This document shows, piece after piece, positions 17,366 through 26,502 of a DNA stretch of 64,000 bases. The notes beneath the pieces were generated by a model. It had not been told where the DNA came from. It made no database searches and saw only the letters and a program-made list of their open reading frames with translations. The DNA is from DATAXI01 sp963756185 (GTDB lineage Bacteria > Verrucomicrobiota > Verrucomicrobiia > Chthoniobacterales > Chthoniobacteraceae): positions 992,001 to 1,056,000 of the forward strand of contig CAVWMS010000001.1 of NCBI GenBank assembly GCA_963756185.1. The letters are read 5' to 3'. Each line of letters begins with the position of its first letter. Position 1 is the first letter of the stretch. The position numbers and the translations under genes were made by a program.

Positions 17366-18540
17366 TCCTTACCCAAATGCGTAGCCAGTTCCTTGCCAAC
17401 CGCCCGAACTCGCCGTGGTTCGAGCTTCCGGTCCAGCCCGGCCATCAGTTCGTGCCCATGCTGCGAGAGGAGCACCACGCCGCGAGCCTGACCCACGGCC
17501 TCGACCGCGCGAAGCGGCCCGGCCTGAAGCAGCTCGCCCAACTGCCGGAACGCGGCCAGGGTCTCGCGCGTCCAGAGGGCAAACTCCTCGGGATTCTCGA
17601 TACCCCAGGATTCGCATTCTTCTGAACCCGAGGATAATAGCAAAGATTCCACGCCTCGGACGGAAGCCAGCGTCTGGATCATCCGGCTCATCCCGCGCGC
17701 CTCGAGCATCCCCTCGCCCCCGCTCCCTGAGGCCGTGCTTTCATCCAGCGCATGGGCGCTGTCGAGCAGCAGGCTTTCGTATGAAGTGTAAATCGTCCGC
17801 TGCCGCCGTTCGTCCGCCGGCAGGATTTCGAAGTGGCCCGTTTTCCACGCAAAAATTTGTTTGAATGCCTCCTCGCCGTGCAGTTCACCCATTTCCGCGT
17901 CGACTATGTCGCCGTCGCGAATCCAGAGGCGGCCTTCGAGTGAACCGCGCGTGATCCGCAGCACGCTGGAGTGATGCGAGAGGCACTCGATCTGCACCAG
18001 GTCCATGAGGCTTTTGCTCTGGATGCCGCGGAAGCCGGCGACATGCTCCCCCTGGGTCAGCAGCGCCTCGATGCACTCGGTGAAGAGCCGGATTTCCGTC
18101 GGCGTGGTCGGTTTTTCGGTATAAAGATCAATGCCGGAGGCGTAGGCCCGGGCACGGTATTGCTGGTCGCCCAGGGCCGTGATGGCCACCGTGCGCAGCG
18201 CCGGGAAACGCCGCCGCGCGCTCAGGAGAACCTGGAAGCCGTCGATTTTCGGCATCCGCAGGTCGGTGATCAAAATTGCGAATGTCTCGGCCTCGAGCAG
18301 CGCCAGGGCGCGGGTCGCGCAGGTCGCCACGCGCACTTCCGGGCGGCTCGGCAGGCGCGAGAGGATGCGCCCGTAGGTGTCGAGGAAATCCTGTTCGTCG
18401 TCCAGCATGAGGATCTTACGGCTGGCGGGGCGCAGGCCGGGATCTTGAGGCCCCTTGGCAGGAGCCTGCGATGGCCCGCATCCTGCTGGATCGGGAGTAG
18501 TGACTTCGAGCGGTGACCAAGCTTGTGCTGCGGCAGGCAT
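17362..18540 (-). CDS. Response regulator: REC + PATAN (DUF4388) + Roadblock-like
   Basis: This 392-residue regulator has three parts. After a Pro/Ala-rich leader comes a receiver domain (about 42-165) with LDDEQD, the phospho-acceptor Asp in ILITDLRMPKIDGF and Lys in YTEKP. Residues about 165-265 form a PATAN/DUF4388 domain (SLMDLVQIECLSHHSSVLRI, GRLWIRDGDIVDAEMGELHGEEAF). The final part (about 280-390) starts MIQTLASVRGVESLLLSSGS and resembles a Roadblock/LC7 domain. It has no DNA-binding domain, so it probably acts by protein contact, most likely on the GTPase encoded divergently. Its start is 51 bp from the divergent start at 18592. Confidence 0.8.
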   Translation of the reverse strand: MPAAAQAWSPLEVTTPDPAGCGPSQAPAKGPQDPGLRPASRKILMLDDEQDFLDTYGRILSRLPSRPEVRVATCATRALALLEAETFAILITDLRMPKIDGFQVLLSARRRFPALRTVAITALGDQQYRARAYASGIDLYTEKPTTPTEIRLFTECIEALLTQGEHVAGFRGIQSKSLMDLVQIECLSHHSSVLRITRGSLEGRLWIRDGDIVDAEMGELHGEEAFKQIFAWKTGHFEILPADERRQRTIYTSYESLLLDSAHALDESTASGSGGEGMLEARGMSRMIQTLASVRGVESLLLSSGSEECESWGIENPEEFALWTRETLAAFRQLGELLQAGPLRAVEAVGQARGVVLLSQHGHELMAGLDRKLEPRRVRAVGKELATHLGKE

Positions 18541-18591
18541 AACAGGGACCCGCCTGAGTGAAGCCGGAATAGTGCCATTCCAGTAGCAATT

Positions 18592-20085
18592 GTGACATTT
18601 TTAAAAAATCTCTTTGGCCGGCGGTGGAATGCCGGCGCTACGATCCTGGCTCCTTCCCCGCAGGCCGCCCCGGCGCCGATCCCCGCTCCGGATGCCGAAA
18701 CAGCCGCCGCTGCAACGCTCCCGGCGGAGGATTGCGTCACGCTGCCGCTCAAGGCCATCACCGACCTCTTCCCGCAGGACCTCAAGGCCGCCCTCCACAA
18801 GCAACCCTCGGAGCATGTGCGCGTGAATATTCCGCGCGCCATCATCCGGCCGCAGCTTGCCAGCGGGGCCGTGCGCATCACCTTCGCCCAGCTTCGCGCG
18901 GCCACGCCCGCCATTTTCTTCAATCCTGGCGCCGCGCCCGATGACGCGAAGCTGGCCCTGCCACTCGAATATGTGGTGCGCCAGATGACCCCTTCCCGGC
19001 GCGAGGACCAGCGCCAGCCGGCCATCCCGGTCAATATCCCGTCCATCTTTGCAAAGGCCGAGCAGGCAAATGCCCCGGGCGCCGCGAAGAAGGAGGCGTG
19101 GTACTCCCACCGCCGTCTCAGTTACGAGGCCGACCCGCAATCGCAACCCACGCCCGAGCCGGCGACGCCAACTGCTCCGGCGGCGCCCTTGCCCACACAG
19201 AGCAAGAAGCCTTTCATCCCGCTCGCTTCCGTGACGGAGCGCCATCGCCGCGGCGATCCCGCGCCGCCCGCCGCGCCCGCCGGTTTTGTCGCCGTTCCGG
19301 TTTCCGAAGTGCTGCCCGAGCTGCCCGAGGAAATCCGCCTGGCTTTCAACGGATCCGATCCGCGCACCATCGCGTTCGTCATACCAGTCACGGAGATCGA
19401 GCCGCGCCTGCGCACCGGCAGGCTGGTGTTTCAATGGGAACAACTGCGGGCATGGTGCGGCACTCCGCTGGCCGATCATCTGCCGCCGGCTGCAGAGGTC
19501 GCGCTGCCGTTGGCTGCCGTGGTACCGCTCTTCATGGCCGCGCGCGGCCCGCAGGACCCGCGCAAGCAGATCGAAGTCAGTTCCCGCATCCCCGATATCT
19601 TCGGAAAGGCCAAATCCGCCCCGCCCGACGAGCCCGCCGCAGCTCCGCCCACCGCACCTCAGCCAACGGCGCCCACTCCCCCGACAACCGCCGTGGCGCC
19701 ACCCGCACCCGCTGCTCCTCTGCACACCCCGCGTCCCGCTTCGAGTGGCCCGGCGCAAATCGTCGAACACCTGCGCGGGTTCCATGGCGTCATCGGCGCA
19801 TTCATCGCCACATCGGACGGCTTGCTGGTTGCCGGCGATGTCCCCGACGGCAACGACAACATCCTTGCGGCTTTTGCCCCCACCGTTTTTTCGCAGCTCT
19901 CGAAGTACTCCGACATGGCGCGCCTGGGCTCGCCCGAAGCCATCGACCTTCAGCTCACCGGCGTCAGCCTGCACGTTCGCAAGGCCGGCCAGTTATACCT
20001 GGGCGCCCTCATGCGCTCCGGCCAGCCCGCGCCCATCGCCGAATTCGCCCGCATTTCCGCAGCCCTGCAACCACACACATCCTGA
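18592..20085 (+). CDS. Tandem-repeat protein with C-terminal Roadblock/LC7 domain
   Basis: This 497-residue cytoplasmic protein (GTG start) has a duplicated domain of about 110 residues, at 48-158 and 232-341. Each copy follows the same order: V.LPL/V..V...P.., a stretch ending IP...I.P.L..G.., a QLR motif, .ALPL..VV, and a closing IP.IF.KA. I do not recognise this domain. Pro/Ala-rich linkers separate the copies and precede a Roadblock domain (387-495: VEHLRGFHGVIGAFIATSDG). Roadblock proteins usually control small GTPases; the MglA-type GTPase gene starts 5 bp after this stop. Confidence 0.75.
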   Translation: MTFLKNLFGRRWNAGATILAPSPQAAPAPIPAPDAETAAAATLPAEDCVTLPLKAITDLFPQDLKAALHKQPSEHVRVNIPRAIIRPQLASGAVRITFAQLRAATPAIFFNPGAAPDDAKLALPLEYVVRQMTPSRREDQRQPAIPVNIPSIFAKAEQANAPGAAKKEAWYSHRRLSYEADPQSQPTPEPATPTAPAAPLPTQSKKPFIPLASVTERHRRGDPAPPAAPAGFVAVPVSEVLPELPEEIRLAFNGSDPRTIAFVIPVTEIEPRLRTGRLVFQWEQLRAWCGTPLADHLPPAAEVALPLAAVVPLFMAARGPQDPRKQIEVSSRIPDIFGKAKSAPPDEPAAAPPTAPQPTAPTPPTTAVAPPAPAAPLHTPRPASSGPAQIVEHLRGFHGVIGAFIATSDGLLVAGDVPDGNDNILAAFAPTVFSQLSKYSDMARLGSPEAIDLQLTGVSLHVRKAGQLYLGALMRSGQPAPIAEFARISAALQPHTS

Positions 20086-20090
20086 TTCCC

Positions 20091-20705
20091 ATGGCGCTCA
20101 TCAACCAAGCAACCAAAGAAATCCAGCTCAAGATCGTCTATTACGGCCCACCCCAGGGCGGCAAGACGACCAACCTGGAAAAAATCCACGCCGATGTCGA
20201 AACGGCGCCGGACGCAAAGGGCAAGCTGACCTCGCTCGCCACGAACAGCGACCGCACCCTCTTCTTCGATTTCCTGCCGATAGAGACCACGGTCATCCGG
20301 GGCTTCAAGACCAAGTTCCAGCTCTTCACCGTTCCCGGCCAGGTCATTTACAACGCCACGCGCCAGCTCGTCCTGCGCGGCGTGGACGGCCTGGTCTTCG
20401 TCGCCGATTCCCAATACGAGAAAATGGAGGAGAACGTCCAGACCTTCGCCAACATGATCCAGAACCTCGAGACGCAGAACCAGAACCTCGATAACATCCC
20501 CTACGTCCTCCAGTACAACAAGCGCGACCTGCCCAACGCCGCGCCCATCGACTATCTCGATTTCCTGCTCAACAACCGCGACATCCAGGTTCCCGCGTTC
20601 GGCAGCTCCGCGCTCAAGGGCGACGGCGTCTTCGAGACTCTCAACATGATCACCCGGATGCTTCTTCACAAACTCATGAGCGAATCGGGCCGCCGCGCCG
20701 CATGA
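20091..20705 (+). CDS. mglA: MglA-type small Ras-like GTPase
   Basis: This 204-residue protein closely resembles MglA, the GTPase that sets cell polarity in Myxococcus. Seen directly: P-loop YYGPPQGGKTTNLE, a switch region (RTLFFDFLP), the G3 equivalent TVPGQVIYNATRQL, GVDGLVFVADSQ and the G4 motif NKRDLP. The start ATG at 20091 follows the upstream Roadblock gene by 5 bp. Another Roadblock gene lies downstream. In other bacteria such GTPases direct motility or polar placement; the output here is unknown. Confidence 0.9.
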   Translation: MALINQATKEIQLKIVYYGPPQGGKTTNLEKIHADVETAPDAKGKLTSLATNSDRTLFFDFLPIETTVIRGFKTKFQLFTVPGQVIYNATRQLVLRGVDGLVFVADSQYEKMEENVQTFANMIQNLETQNQNLDNIPYVLQYNKRDLPNAAPIDYLDFLLNNRDIQVPAFGSSALKGDGVFETLNMITRMLLHKLMSESGRRAA

Positions 20706-20772
20706 AAACCTTCGCCCGCCCCGATTCGCAAAGCGACGCAGGCGGGTCCATTCAACCCATTTCCAAATTCCA

Positions 20773-21261
20773 ATGCCCACATTCAGTCTTCCCCTTCTAG
20801 TCAGCGAAGACATCGCGGTGCTCGACGCGGCGCTGGGCGACTTCGTCGCCTCGAGCGGCTCACGCCTCGCGCTGGTCATCGATACCGGCGGCTTCATCCT
20901 CACCCAGCGCGGCGATGTCGGCGAAATCGACACCACCACGCTCGGCGCACTGGCCGCGAACAGCTTTGCCGCAACGCAGGCCATCGCCCGGATCATCGAG
21001 GACCACTCCGTCACCAGCCTCTACCAGGAGGGGAAGGAAAACAGCCTGCTCATCCTGAGCGTCGCCGATTTCGGTTTCCTGGCCACGGTCTTCCCGGCGG
21101 CGATCGGCGTCGGCTCCGTGAAATTCTACGCCCAGGACGCCGTCGCCCGCGTCACCCGGCAACTCACCGAAGCCCGCTCCCGCGCCCCGGGCGAAGGCCT
21201 GGACCTTGCCGCGATCAACCTGGCCGACACCGGCCCAATCTTCCAGCGGCGCGCGGTGTGA
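20773..21261 (+). CDS. Roadblock/LC7 domain protein (MglB-like)
   Basis: This 162-residue protein is almost entirely one Roadblock/LC7 domain: LDAALGDFVASSGSRLALVIDTGGFIL, a central helix with LGALAANSFAATQAIARI, and VTSLYQEGKENSLLILSVAD. Proteins of this type act as GTPase-activating or scaffold partners of MglA. It begins 67 bp after the GTPase gene. The tail from residue about 135 is polar and may be a flexible partner-binding extension. Confidence 0.8.
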   Translation: MPTFSLPLLVSEDIAVLDAALGDFVASSGSRLALVIDTGGFILTQRGDVGEIDTTTLGALAANSFAATQAIARIIEDHSVTSLYQEGKENSLLILSVADFGFLATVFPAAIGVGSVKFYAQDAVARVTRQLTEARSRAPGEGLDLAAINLADTGPIFQRRAV

Positions 21262-21370
21262 AAATGGCCCGCCGGCGCTGATGGCCGGTGGCCCGTAATA
21301 TGCTCCCATCCGCTTTGTTCCTGCGGGTAATACCTACGCACAATATCCCAACCCCAAGCTAAAACGCCCC

Positions 21371-22983
21371 GTGACGCAGGCCTTCGAAAATTTTCTCAAA
21401 AGCGCCCGGTTCATGGTCATTGACGATGACCCGGTCAGCGCCAGCGCGGTCGAGATCAGCCTCGCCGCCGCCGGCCAGGATGACGTTCTCGTAGTCAACA
21501 ATCCATGCGAGGCGACCAGCGCCTTTGCGCAATACCGCCCGGATATCCTCATGCTCGATCTCTCGATGCCCGAGATGGACGGCTTCCAGGTCCTCGAGGA
21601 ATTGCGCAAAATGGTGCCGCCGGACGAGTATGTGCCGGTCATTGTCATCACCGCCGACCGCACCGAAGGTTCGCGCCGGCGCGCGCTCGAGAGCGGAGCA
21701 AACGATTTTCTTACCAAGCCCTTCGGCGCCACCGAGCTGCGCCTGCGCGTCCGCAACCAGCTCGAGACCCGTTTCCTGCATCTCGGCCTGCGCGAGCAGA
21801 ACCGCCAGCTTGATTCGCGCGTGACCGAGCGCACCAACGAGCTCGAAAACGCCCTCGAGGAACTGCGCCAGGCGCAGCGCCAGGCCATCCGCGAGCAGCG
21901 CCTCCACGCCTTCAGCCAGATGGCCGGCGGCGTCGTGCACGATTTCAACAACGTCCTGATGATCCTCATGAGCCTCAACGACCTCATGTCGCGCGAAGCG
22001 CCGCCGGATGCGGCGAGCCTCCGGCACAGCATCTCGACGATGCAATCGGTGCTCGAGGAGGCCACGCAGGTCATGTCGCGGCTCCATTATTTTTCCGGCC
22101 GCGCCACGATGACGACCTCTTCATGCCCACCGACCTGAAGAAGCTGGTCGAGGAAGCGATCCTTCTTTCGAAGCCGAGATGGTTCAACGTCGCCTGCGCC
22201 GGCGGCGGTGAAATCCATCTCGCGATGGACATCGATTCCGTCGGCCCGTTCGCCTGCAACGCCTCGGAAATGCGCGAGGCGCTCCTGCATTTGATCCTCA
22301 ACGCCGTTGACGCCATGCCGCATGGCGGCCAGCTCTCGATCCTGCTGAAAAATGCCGAGGCCGGCGTGGAAATCCGCGTGGGCGACACCGGCGCCGGAAT
22401 GAGCGAAGAAGTGCGCGCCCATTGCCTCGAGCCCTTTTTCTCGACCAAAGGCGCAGCCGGCAACGGCCTCGGGCTCTCGATGGTCCATGGCATCGTCCGC
22501 CGCCACGCGGGCGAGATCGAGGTCTCCAGCCAGCCCGGCCAGGGCGCCACGTTCCGCATTTACCTGCCGCGCGACAACGCCGGCGCCGAGGCCGCCCAGC
22601 GGCCCCAGCCGATGGTGATGCCGCGCCCGCTCCGCATCCTGGTGGCCGAGGACGACGCGCGCCTGCGGCAGTTGATCACGCTTCAAATGGAATCGATGGG
22701 GCACACCGTCGAGTCCGCGCCGGATGGCCTCGAGGCGCTCGAGAAATTCCACAGCGCCCCCTTCGACCTCATCCTCACCGACCTCTCGATGCCACAGCTC
22801 AACGGCATTGCCTTTGTCGAAGCCGCGCATCAAATCGCCGCCGAGACCCCGGTCATCATGCTCACCGGCTTTGGCGCGCTGATGCTGCCAGACGGCAAAT
22901 GCCCGCCCGGCGTGAACGTGCTGCTGGCCAAGCCGGTCACGCGGGAGAACCTCGCCGCCGCAATCGCCCAGGTCGCGGCGTAG
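21371..22983 (+). CDS. Hybrid histidine kinase (REC-HisKA-HATPase-REC), one frameshift
   Basis: The GTG start at 21371 begins a receiver domain with IDDDPVS, the phospho-acceptor in LMLDLSMPEMDGF and TKPFGATEL. A coiled coil (about 140-180) leads to a HisKA box QMAGGVVHDFNN. The frame breaks near 22105, where one C appears to be missing. It continues through an ATPase domain (ILNAVDAMPHGG, GDTGAGMSEE, FSTKGAAGNGLGLSMV) and a second receiver (LTDLSMPQLNG). The stop is at 22981-22983. It belongs with the Roadblock/GTPase genes just upstream and is a candidate input to them. Confidence 0.82.
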
Positions 22984-23066
22984 GCGGCTCGCTTCCCATG
23001 GGCTCCATGGGTTTCATCCCGCGGTTGCGCTCCTCAAAAATCCGGCGGACTCTTCTGCCCCCGCTC

Positions 23067-23516
23067 ATGCGCCGATTTCTTTTGCCCGCCGCCTGCTTCC
23101 TGTCATTCGCAGCCCTTTGCCATGCCGGTGACTCGCTGCCCGCCAACGCCCTTCGCGTCACCGCCACGCCCGATTCCACCGAAGTCCACCCGGACAGCGT
23201 TTTCGAGGTCACCCTCTCGATTGAAAACCTCACCGGGGTCGCGCAAAAATTGAAAATGCCCGAGCGTCTCTGGGACCACCTGTGGAAATCGAGCAACCGG
23301 CTCGTCACCTGGGACGCCTGGGACGATGACGAAGACAAGGACATCACCATCGAAATAGCCCCGCATCAAACCTACGTCTTCCCCGATACGATCAAGATGT
23401 TCGTCGACGATGACATAACCAAGCGGACCCGGGTCGATTTCAAGATGGGCTTCCGGCCCGCGACTTTTACCCGGACTTTCTGGAGCGCGCCGATCACGCT
23501 CGACGTGACTCCGTAG
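23067..23516 (+). CDS. Secreted beta-rich protein of unknown function
   Basis: The ATG at 23067 gives MRRFLLPAACFLSFAALCHA, a clean signal peptide, and a 149-residue product. The mature part has the pattern of an immunoglobulin-like beta sandwich (FEVTLSIENLTGVAQKLKMP, then a Trp-rich strand and VDFKMGFRPATF). An acidic patch, DAWDDDEDKD, could bind a metal ion. No specific family is recognised. Confidence 0.65.
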   Translation: MRRFLLPAACFLSFAALCHAGDSLPANALRVTATPDSTEVHPDSVFEVTLSIENLTGVAQKLKMPERLWDHLWKSSNRLVTWDAWDDDEDKDITIEIAPHQTYVFPDTIKMFVDDDITKRTRVDFKMGFRPATFTRTFWSAPITLDVTP

Positions 23517-23553
23517 AGGCCGCGAAAACGCGCGTCAATCCGCGGTCGATTTT

Positions 23554-23910
23554 CTACGGCGAATCGCTCGGGCTGGCCGAGGCCGTTGCCCGCGTCCGTT
23601 TCTCGTCGCGGTCCAGCTCCATCACGATGCCCGAAACCTTTTCGCGCAAGTCCCGCCGCGTGCGCGGAGTCAGTTCCGGCTCGCTGTCCTCGATTCGCAG
23701 CACGTCCGCCACTTCCCGTTTCAACCCGTCGGCATCGGTTTGGGTCAACGCTCCGGAAGCCAGGTCCTTGTCGATCTGCGTCTTCAACTCCCGGACCTGT
23801 TTGTTGATGAACGGCGCGCGGTCCACCACCGGCGTCGAATCCGCCTGAGGATCGGCGATCACGGCGGCCGCCGGAAGAAGTAACAGCGAGAAAAGCAGGG
23901 GCGTTCTCAT
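23554..23910 (-). CDS. Small secreted helical protein
   Basis: The ATG at 23910 begins a signal peptide (MRTPLLFSLLLLPAAAVIAD) on a 118-residue protein. The frame is open further upstream, but only this start gives an export signal. The mature chain is charged and helical: INKQVRELKTQIDKDLASGA, then DADGLKREVADVLRIED and a segment with RRDLREKVSGIVMELDRDEK. No family recognised. It is divergent from rplI. Confidence 0.6.
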   Translation of the reverse strand: MRTPLLFSLLLLPAAAVIADPQADSTPVVDRAPFINKQVRELKTQIDKDLASGALTQTDADGLKREVADVLRIEDSEPELTPRTRRDLREKVSGIVMELDRDEKRTRATASASPSDSP

Positions 23911-23995
23911 GCCTGAATTAAACTCCGCCGCGGGGCTGTTGTCTCTCCCGATTTGCGCCAGGGCCGGCGGGCGCGATTTTTTCCGGCATCCGTCG

Positions 23996-24024
23996 TTGAC
24001 ACCGGGCCTGGTCAAGCGTAAGAA
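23996..24024 (+). promoter_or_regulatory. Candidate sigma-70 promoter for rplI
   Basis: TTGACA (23996-24001), a 17-base spacer and TAAGAA (24019-24024) lie 29 bases before the rplI start. The -35 is perfect; the -10 matches only three of six positions. Confidence 0.4.
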
Positions 24025-24053
24025 AACCACCCCGCTTCCCGCGGACCCTGCCT

Positions 24054-24630
24054 ATGGCGCACACCCAAGTCATCCTCACCGAACCCATTCCCGGCCTCGG
24101 CGTCGAAGCCGACGTCGTGAAGGTCAAACCCGGTTACGCCCGCAATTTTCTCATTCCCAGCGGCAAGGCCTTCGAGGTCACCCCCGGCAATCTCAAGCAA
24201 CTCAACAATCTCAAGGCCAAGCGCGCCGAGCGTGAAGCACGCGAGCTGAACGAAGCCGAGGAACTGGCGCGCCGCATCAACAAGCTGAAGATCACCCTCA
24301 TCCTCGAGACCGGCGAGACCGGCAAGGCCTTCGGCTCGATCACCGCCAAGGATATCGCCGACCGGCTCAAGGCTGAATTGGGCGGCTCGGAAATCGAACG
24401 CCATCGCATCGTCCTCGAGCGTCCCGATCAAGGACACCGGCGCGCACGAGCTCGAGATCAAGCTTCACCACGATGTGATCGCGCATCTCAATCTCAACGT
24501 CAGATCCTCTTCCAAGCCCGAGGCGGCCCCGGACACCGGGGAAGCTGCCGCCGCTCCCGCCACCGAGGCCGAACCCGCCGCCGGCGATCCCGGTTTCCGC
24601 TCGAAGGCAAAAGCCCGCCACTCGAAATAG
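24054..24630 (+). CDS. rplI: 50S ribosomal protein L9, one frameshift
   Basis: L9 binds 23S rRNA and bridges the ribosome. The N-terminal domain reads VILTEPIPGLGVEADVVKVK and GYARNFLIPSGKA, which is the family signature, followed by the connecting helix and FGSITAKDIADRL. At the C3 run 24423-24425 one extra C shifts the frame. One frame over, the C-terminal domain continues as IKDTGAHELEIKLHHDVIAH to a TAG at 24628-24630, with an Ala/Pro/Glu-rich tail of about 40 residues. Because L9 is highly conserved, this is most likely a sequence error. dnaB follows 6 bp later. Confidence 0.9.
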
Positions 24631-24636
24631 CCCGCA

Positions 24637-26082
24637 ATGGAAGGCCCCAGTGAATCCACTGGCAGGCCGGCGCCAAAAACTGGAAGCCGCGCCGAAGGCG
24701 ATCTGCAGGGCAATATAACTTATTTACCGGATACTCACCGGTTATTGCCACAAAGCCCGCAGGCCGAGCAGGGCGTCCTCTGCGCCTTCCTGCTCAACGC
24801 GCGCGAGGTCGGCGGCCTTTGCGTCGAGCAGGGCATCACCGCCGACTGTTTCCACATTCCCGCGCACGCCCGTATTTACGAGGTCCTGCTCGAGCTCTGG
24901 AATGCCGGCAAGCCCATCGATCTCATTACGCTGACGCAGTTCCTCCATGACCGGAGGCAACTGGACCAGGTCGGCGGCGCCGCCTACGTGACCGAGCTGT
25001 TCACGTTCATGCCCACCGCGGCGAACGCCCTGCACTACATCGAAATCCTCCAGGAAAAATGGGTCCTGCGGCAGATCATCAATGTCTGCAACGAGTACGC
25101 CAAACGTTCCTACGACGAGCAGGACGACGTTCCCAACCTCCTCGATGAGGTCGAGCAGCATATCGGCAAGATCGCCCGCGACCGTTTCCAGGCGAAGGCG
25201 CTCTCGATGAAGGAGCTGGTGCTCGACGCGATCGAGTCCATCGAAAAACTCTACGAAAACCGGGGCAGCATCACAGGCCTGGCCACGGGCTTCGCGGACC
25301 TGGACAAGATGACCGACGGCCTGCATGGCGCCGAGATGTTTGTCATCGCCGCGCGGCCCAGCATGGGCAAGACGGCGTTGGCCATGAACATCGCGGAGCA
25401 CGTCGCCGTCGATCAAAAGAAGCCGGTTGCGGTATTCAGCCTCGAGATGAGCAGCCAGCAGTTGGTGCAGCGGCTGCTTTGCTCGCGCGCGCGAGTCAAC
25501 CTCAAGGGCCTGAAAGAGGGATTTCTCCCGGAGCGCGCGTTCCCGAGCCTGACCGCCGCCGCGGCGAAACTGGCCGAAAGCAAGATATTCATCGAGGACA
25601 CGGCGGGCCTGACCGTTCTCGAACTCCGCGCGAAGGCTCGCCGGCTCAAGACGCAGCACGACATTCAACTGATCGTGATCGATTATCTCCAGTTGCTCCG
25701 CTCAGCGACGCGCCGCGCGCAGGAAAACCGGCAGATTGAAATCAGCGAAATCAGCGCCGGCGTGAAGGCGCTGGCCAAGGAACTGGGGATTCCGGTCATC
25801 GTCCTGGCCCAGTTGAATCGTAATCCTGAAAACCGCGAGGGCGGCAAGCCCAAGCTGAGCGACTTGCGTGAGTCCGGCTCCATCGAACAGGATGCCGACA
25901 TTGTGGCGCTGCTGGTGCGCGAGGAAGTGTACGCCGAGGACGAGGAAAAGGAGGAAGCCAAGGGAAAGGCCACCTTGTTCATAGCCAAGCAGCGCAACGG
26001 CCCGATCGGTGACGTCGAACTTACCTTCCTCAAGGAGTTCACCCGATTCGAGGACCGCGCCCGGTCCGGCCCCGAGGGGTAA
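24637..26082 (+). CDS. dnaB: Replicative DNA helicase
   Basis: DnaB unwinds DNA at the replication fork as a hexamer. At 481 residues it is full length. The N-terminal domain begins near PQSPQAEQGVLCAFL. The RecA-type domain has Walker A RPSMGKTALAMN, VFSLEMSSQQLVQRLL, Walker B LIVIDYLQLL and the conserved LNRNPENR and DLRESGSIEQDAD motifs. The rplI-dnaB order, 6 bp apart, is common in bacteria. The first 35 residues are less conserved, so the true start could be slightly downstream. Confidence 0.96.
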   Translation: MEGPSESTGRPAPKTGSRAEGDLQGNITYLPDTHRLLPQSPQAEQGVLCAFLLNAREVGGLCVEQGITADCFHIPAHARIYEVLLELWNAGKPIDLITLTQFLHDRRQLDQVGGAAYVTELFTFMPTAANALHYIEILQEKWVLRQIINVCNEYAKRSYDEQDDVPNLLDEVEQHIGKIARDRFQAKALSMKELVLDAIESIEKLYENRGSITGLATGFADLDKMTDGLHGAEMFVIAARPSMGKTALAMNIAEHVAVDQKKPVAVFSLEMSSQQLVQRLLCSRARVNLKGLKEGFLPERAFPSLTAAAAKLAESKIFIEDTAGLTVLELRAKARRLKTQHDIQLIVIDYLQLLRSATRRAQENRQIEISEISAGVKALAKELGIPVIVLAQLNRNPENREGGKPKLSDLRESGSIEQDADIVALLVREEVYAEDEEKEEAKGKATLFIAKQRNGPIGDVELTFLKEFTRFEDRARSGPEG

Positions 26083-26093
26083 GAACGCACCCC

Positions 26094-26405
26094 ATGAGTG
26101 ATCCAATAGGCAAAGGCCCGTTGCGATTTCCGACCAATGCGAAATCGATTGCCTTCTGCTTTTTCGAAGGCGCGACGCTGAGCATTCCCATCGGCGGGGC
26201 GATTTCGAAGTATGATCTTCGGCCCTTTGCGCCTCCGACGTGGATGGCAAACCCATACGCCGCGGTCGTGGGATTCTCCTATCTTTCACTGATTGTTTGG
26301 TCGTTGATTTCCCTGCGCGATCAGCGGGTGCTTGCGGTAACCGGACTGCTCACGTGCGTCGGCGTTTTTCTTGTCATGCTCATCTTGTTTCCCGCGGCTC
26401 CGTAA
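26094..26405 (+). CDS. Small membrane protein of unknown function
   Basis: This 103-residue protein starts 11 bp after dnaB and has hydrophobic segments at about residues 20-36, 56-74 and 80-100. A 7-bp stem hairpin, CGGCTCC-GTAA-GGAGCCG (26395-26412), spans its stop codon. The frame used by the next gene also encodes a hydrophobic stretch just after this stop (about 26440-26500). A frame break joining another helix to this protein therefore cannot be excluded. Confidence 0.5.
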   Translation: MSDPIGKGPLRFPTNAKSIAFCFFEGATLSIPIGGAISKYDLRPFAPPTWMANPYAAVVGFSYLSLIVWSLISLRDQRVLAVTGLLTCVGVFLVMLILFPAAP

Positions 26406-26502
26406 GGAGCCGGGCGATCCGGCGGGAGATTGGCGTACCGCATTCGGGCTGCGTTACGGCTTTATCTCCCTCACGGTGTTCTGCATACTGCCGGCCCTCC
26501 CC

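Noticed and set aside
21243..21290. Intrinsic terminator after the Roadblock gene at 20773
   Set aside because: A GC-rich imperfect hairpin is present but no T run follows it.
22123..22983. Independent histidine kinase gene starting at 22123
   Set aside because: It lacks the phospho-acceptor His domain, which is in the upstream frame; one missing base joins the two.
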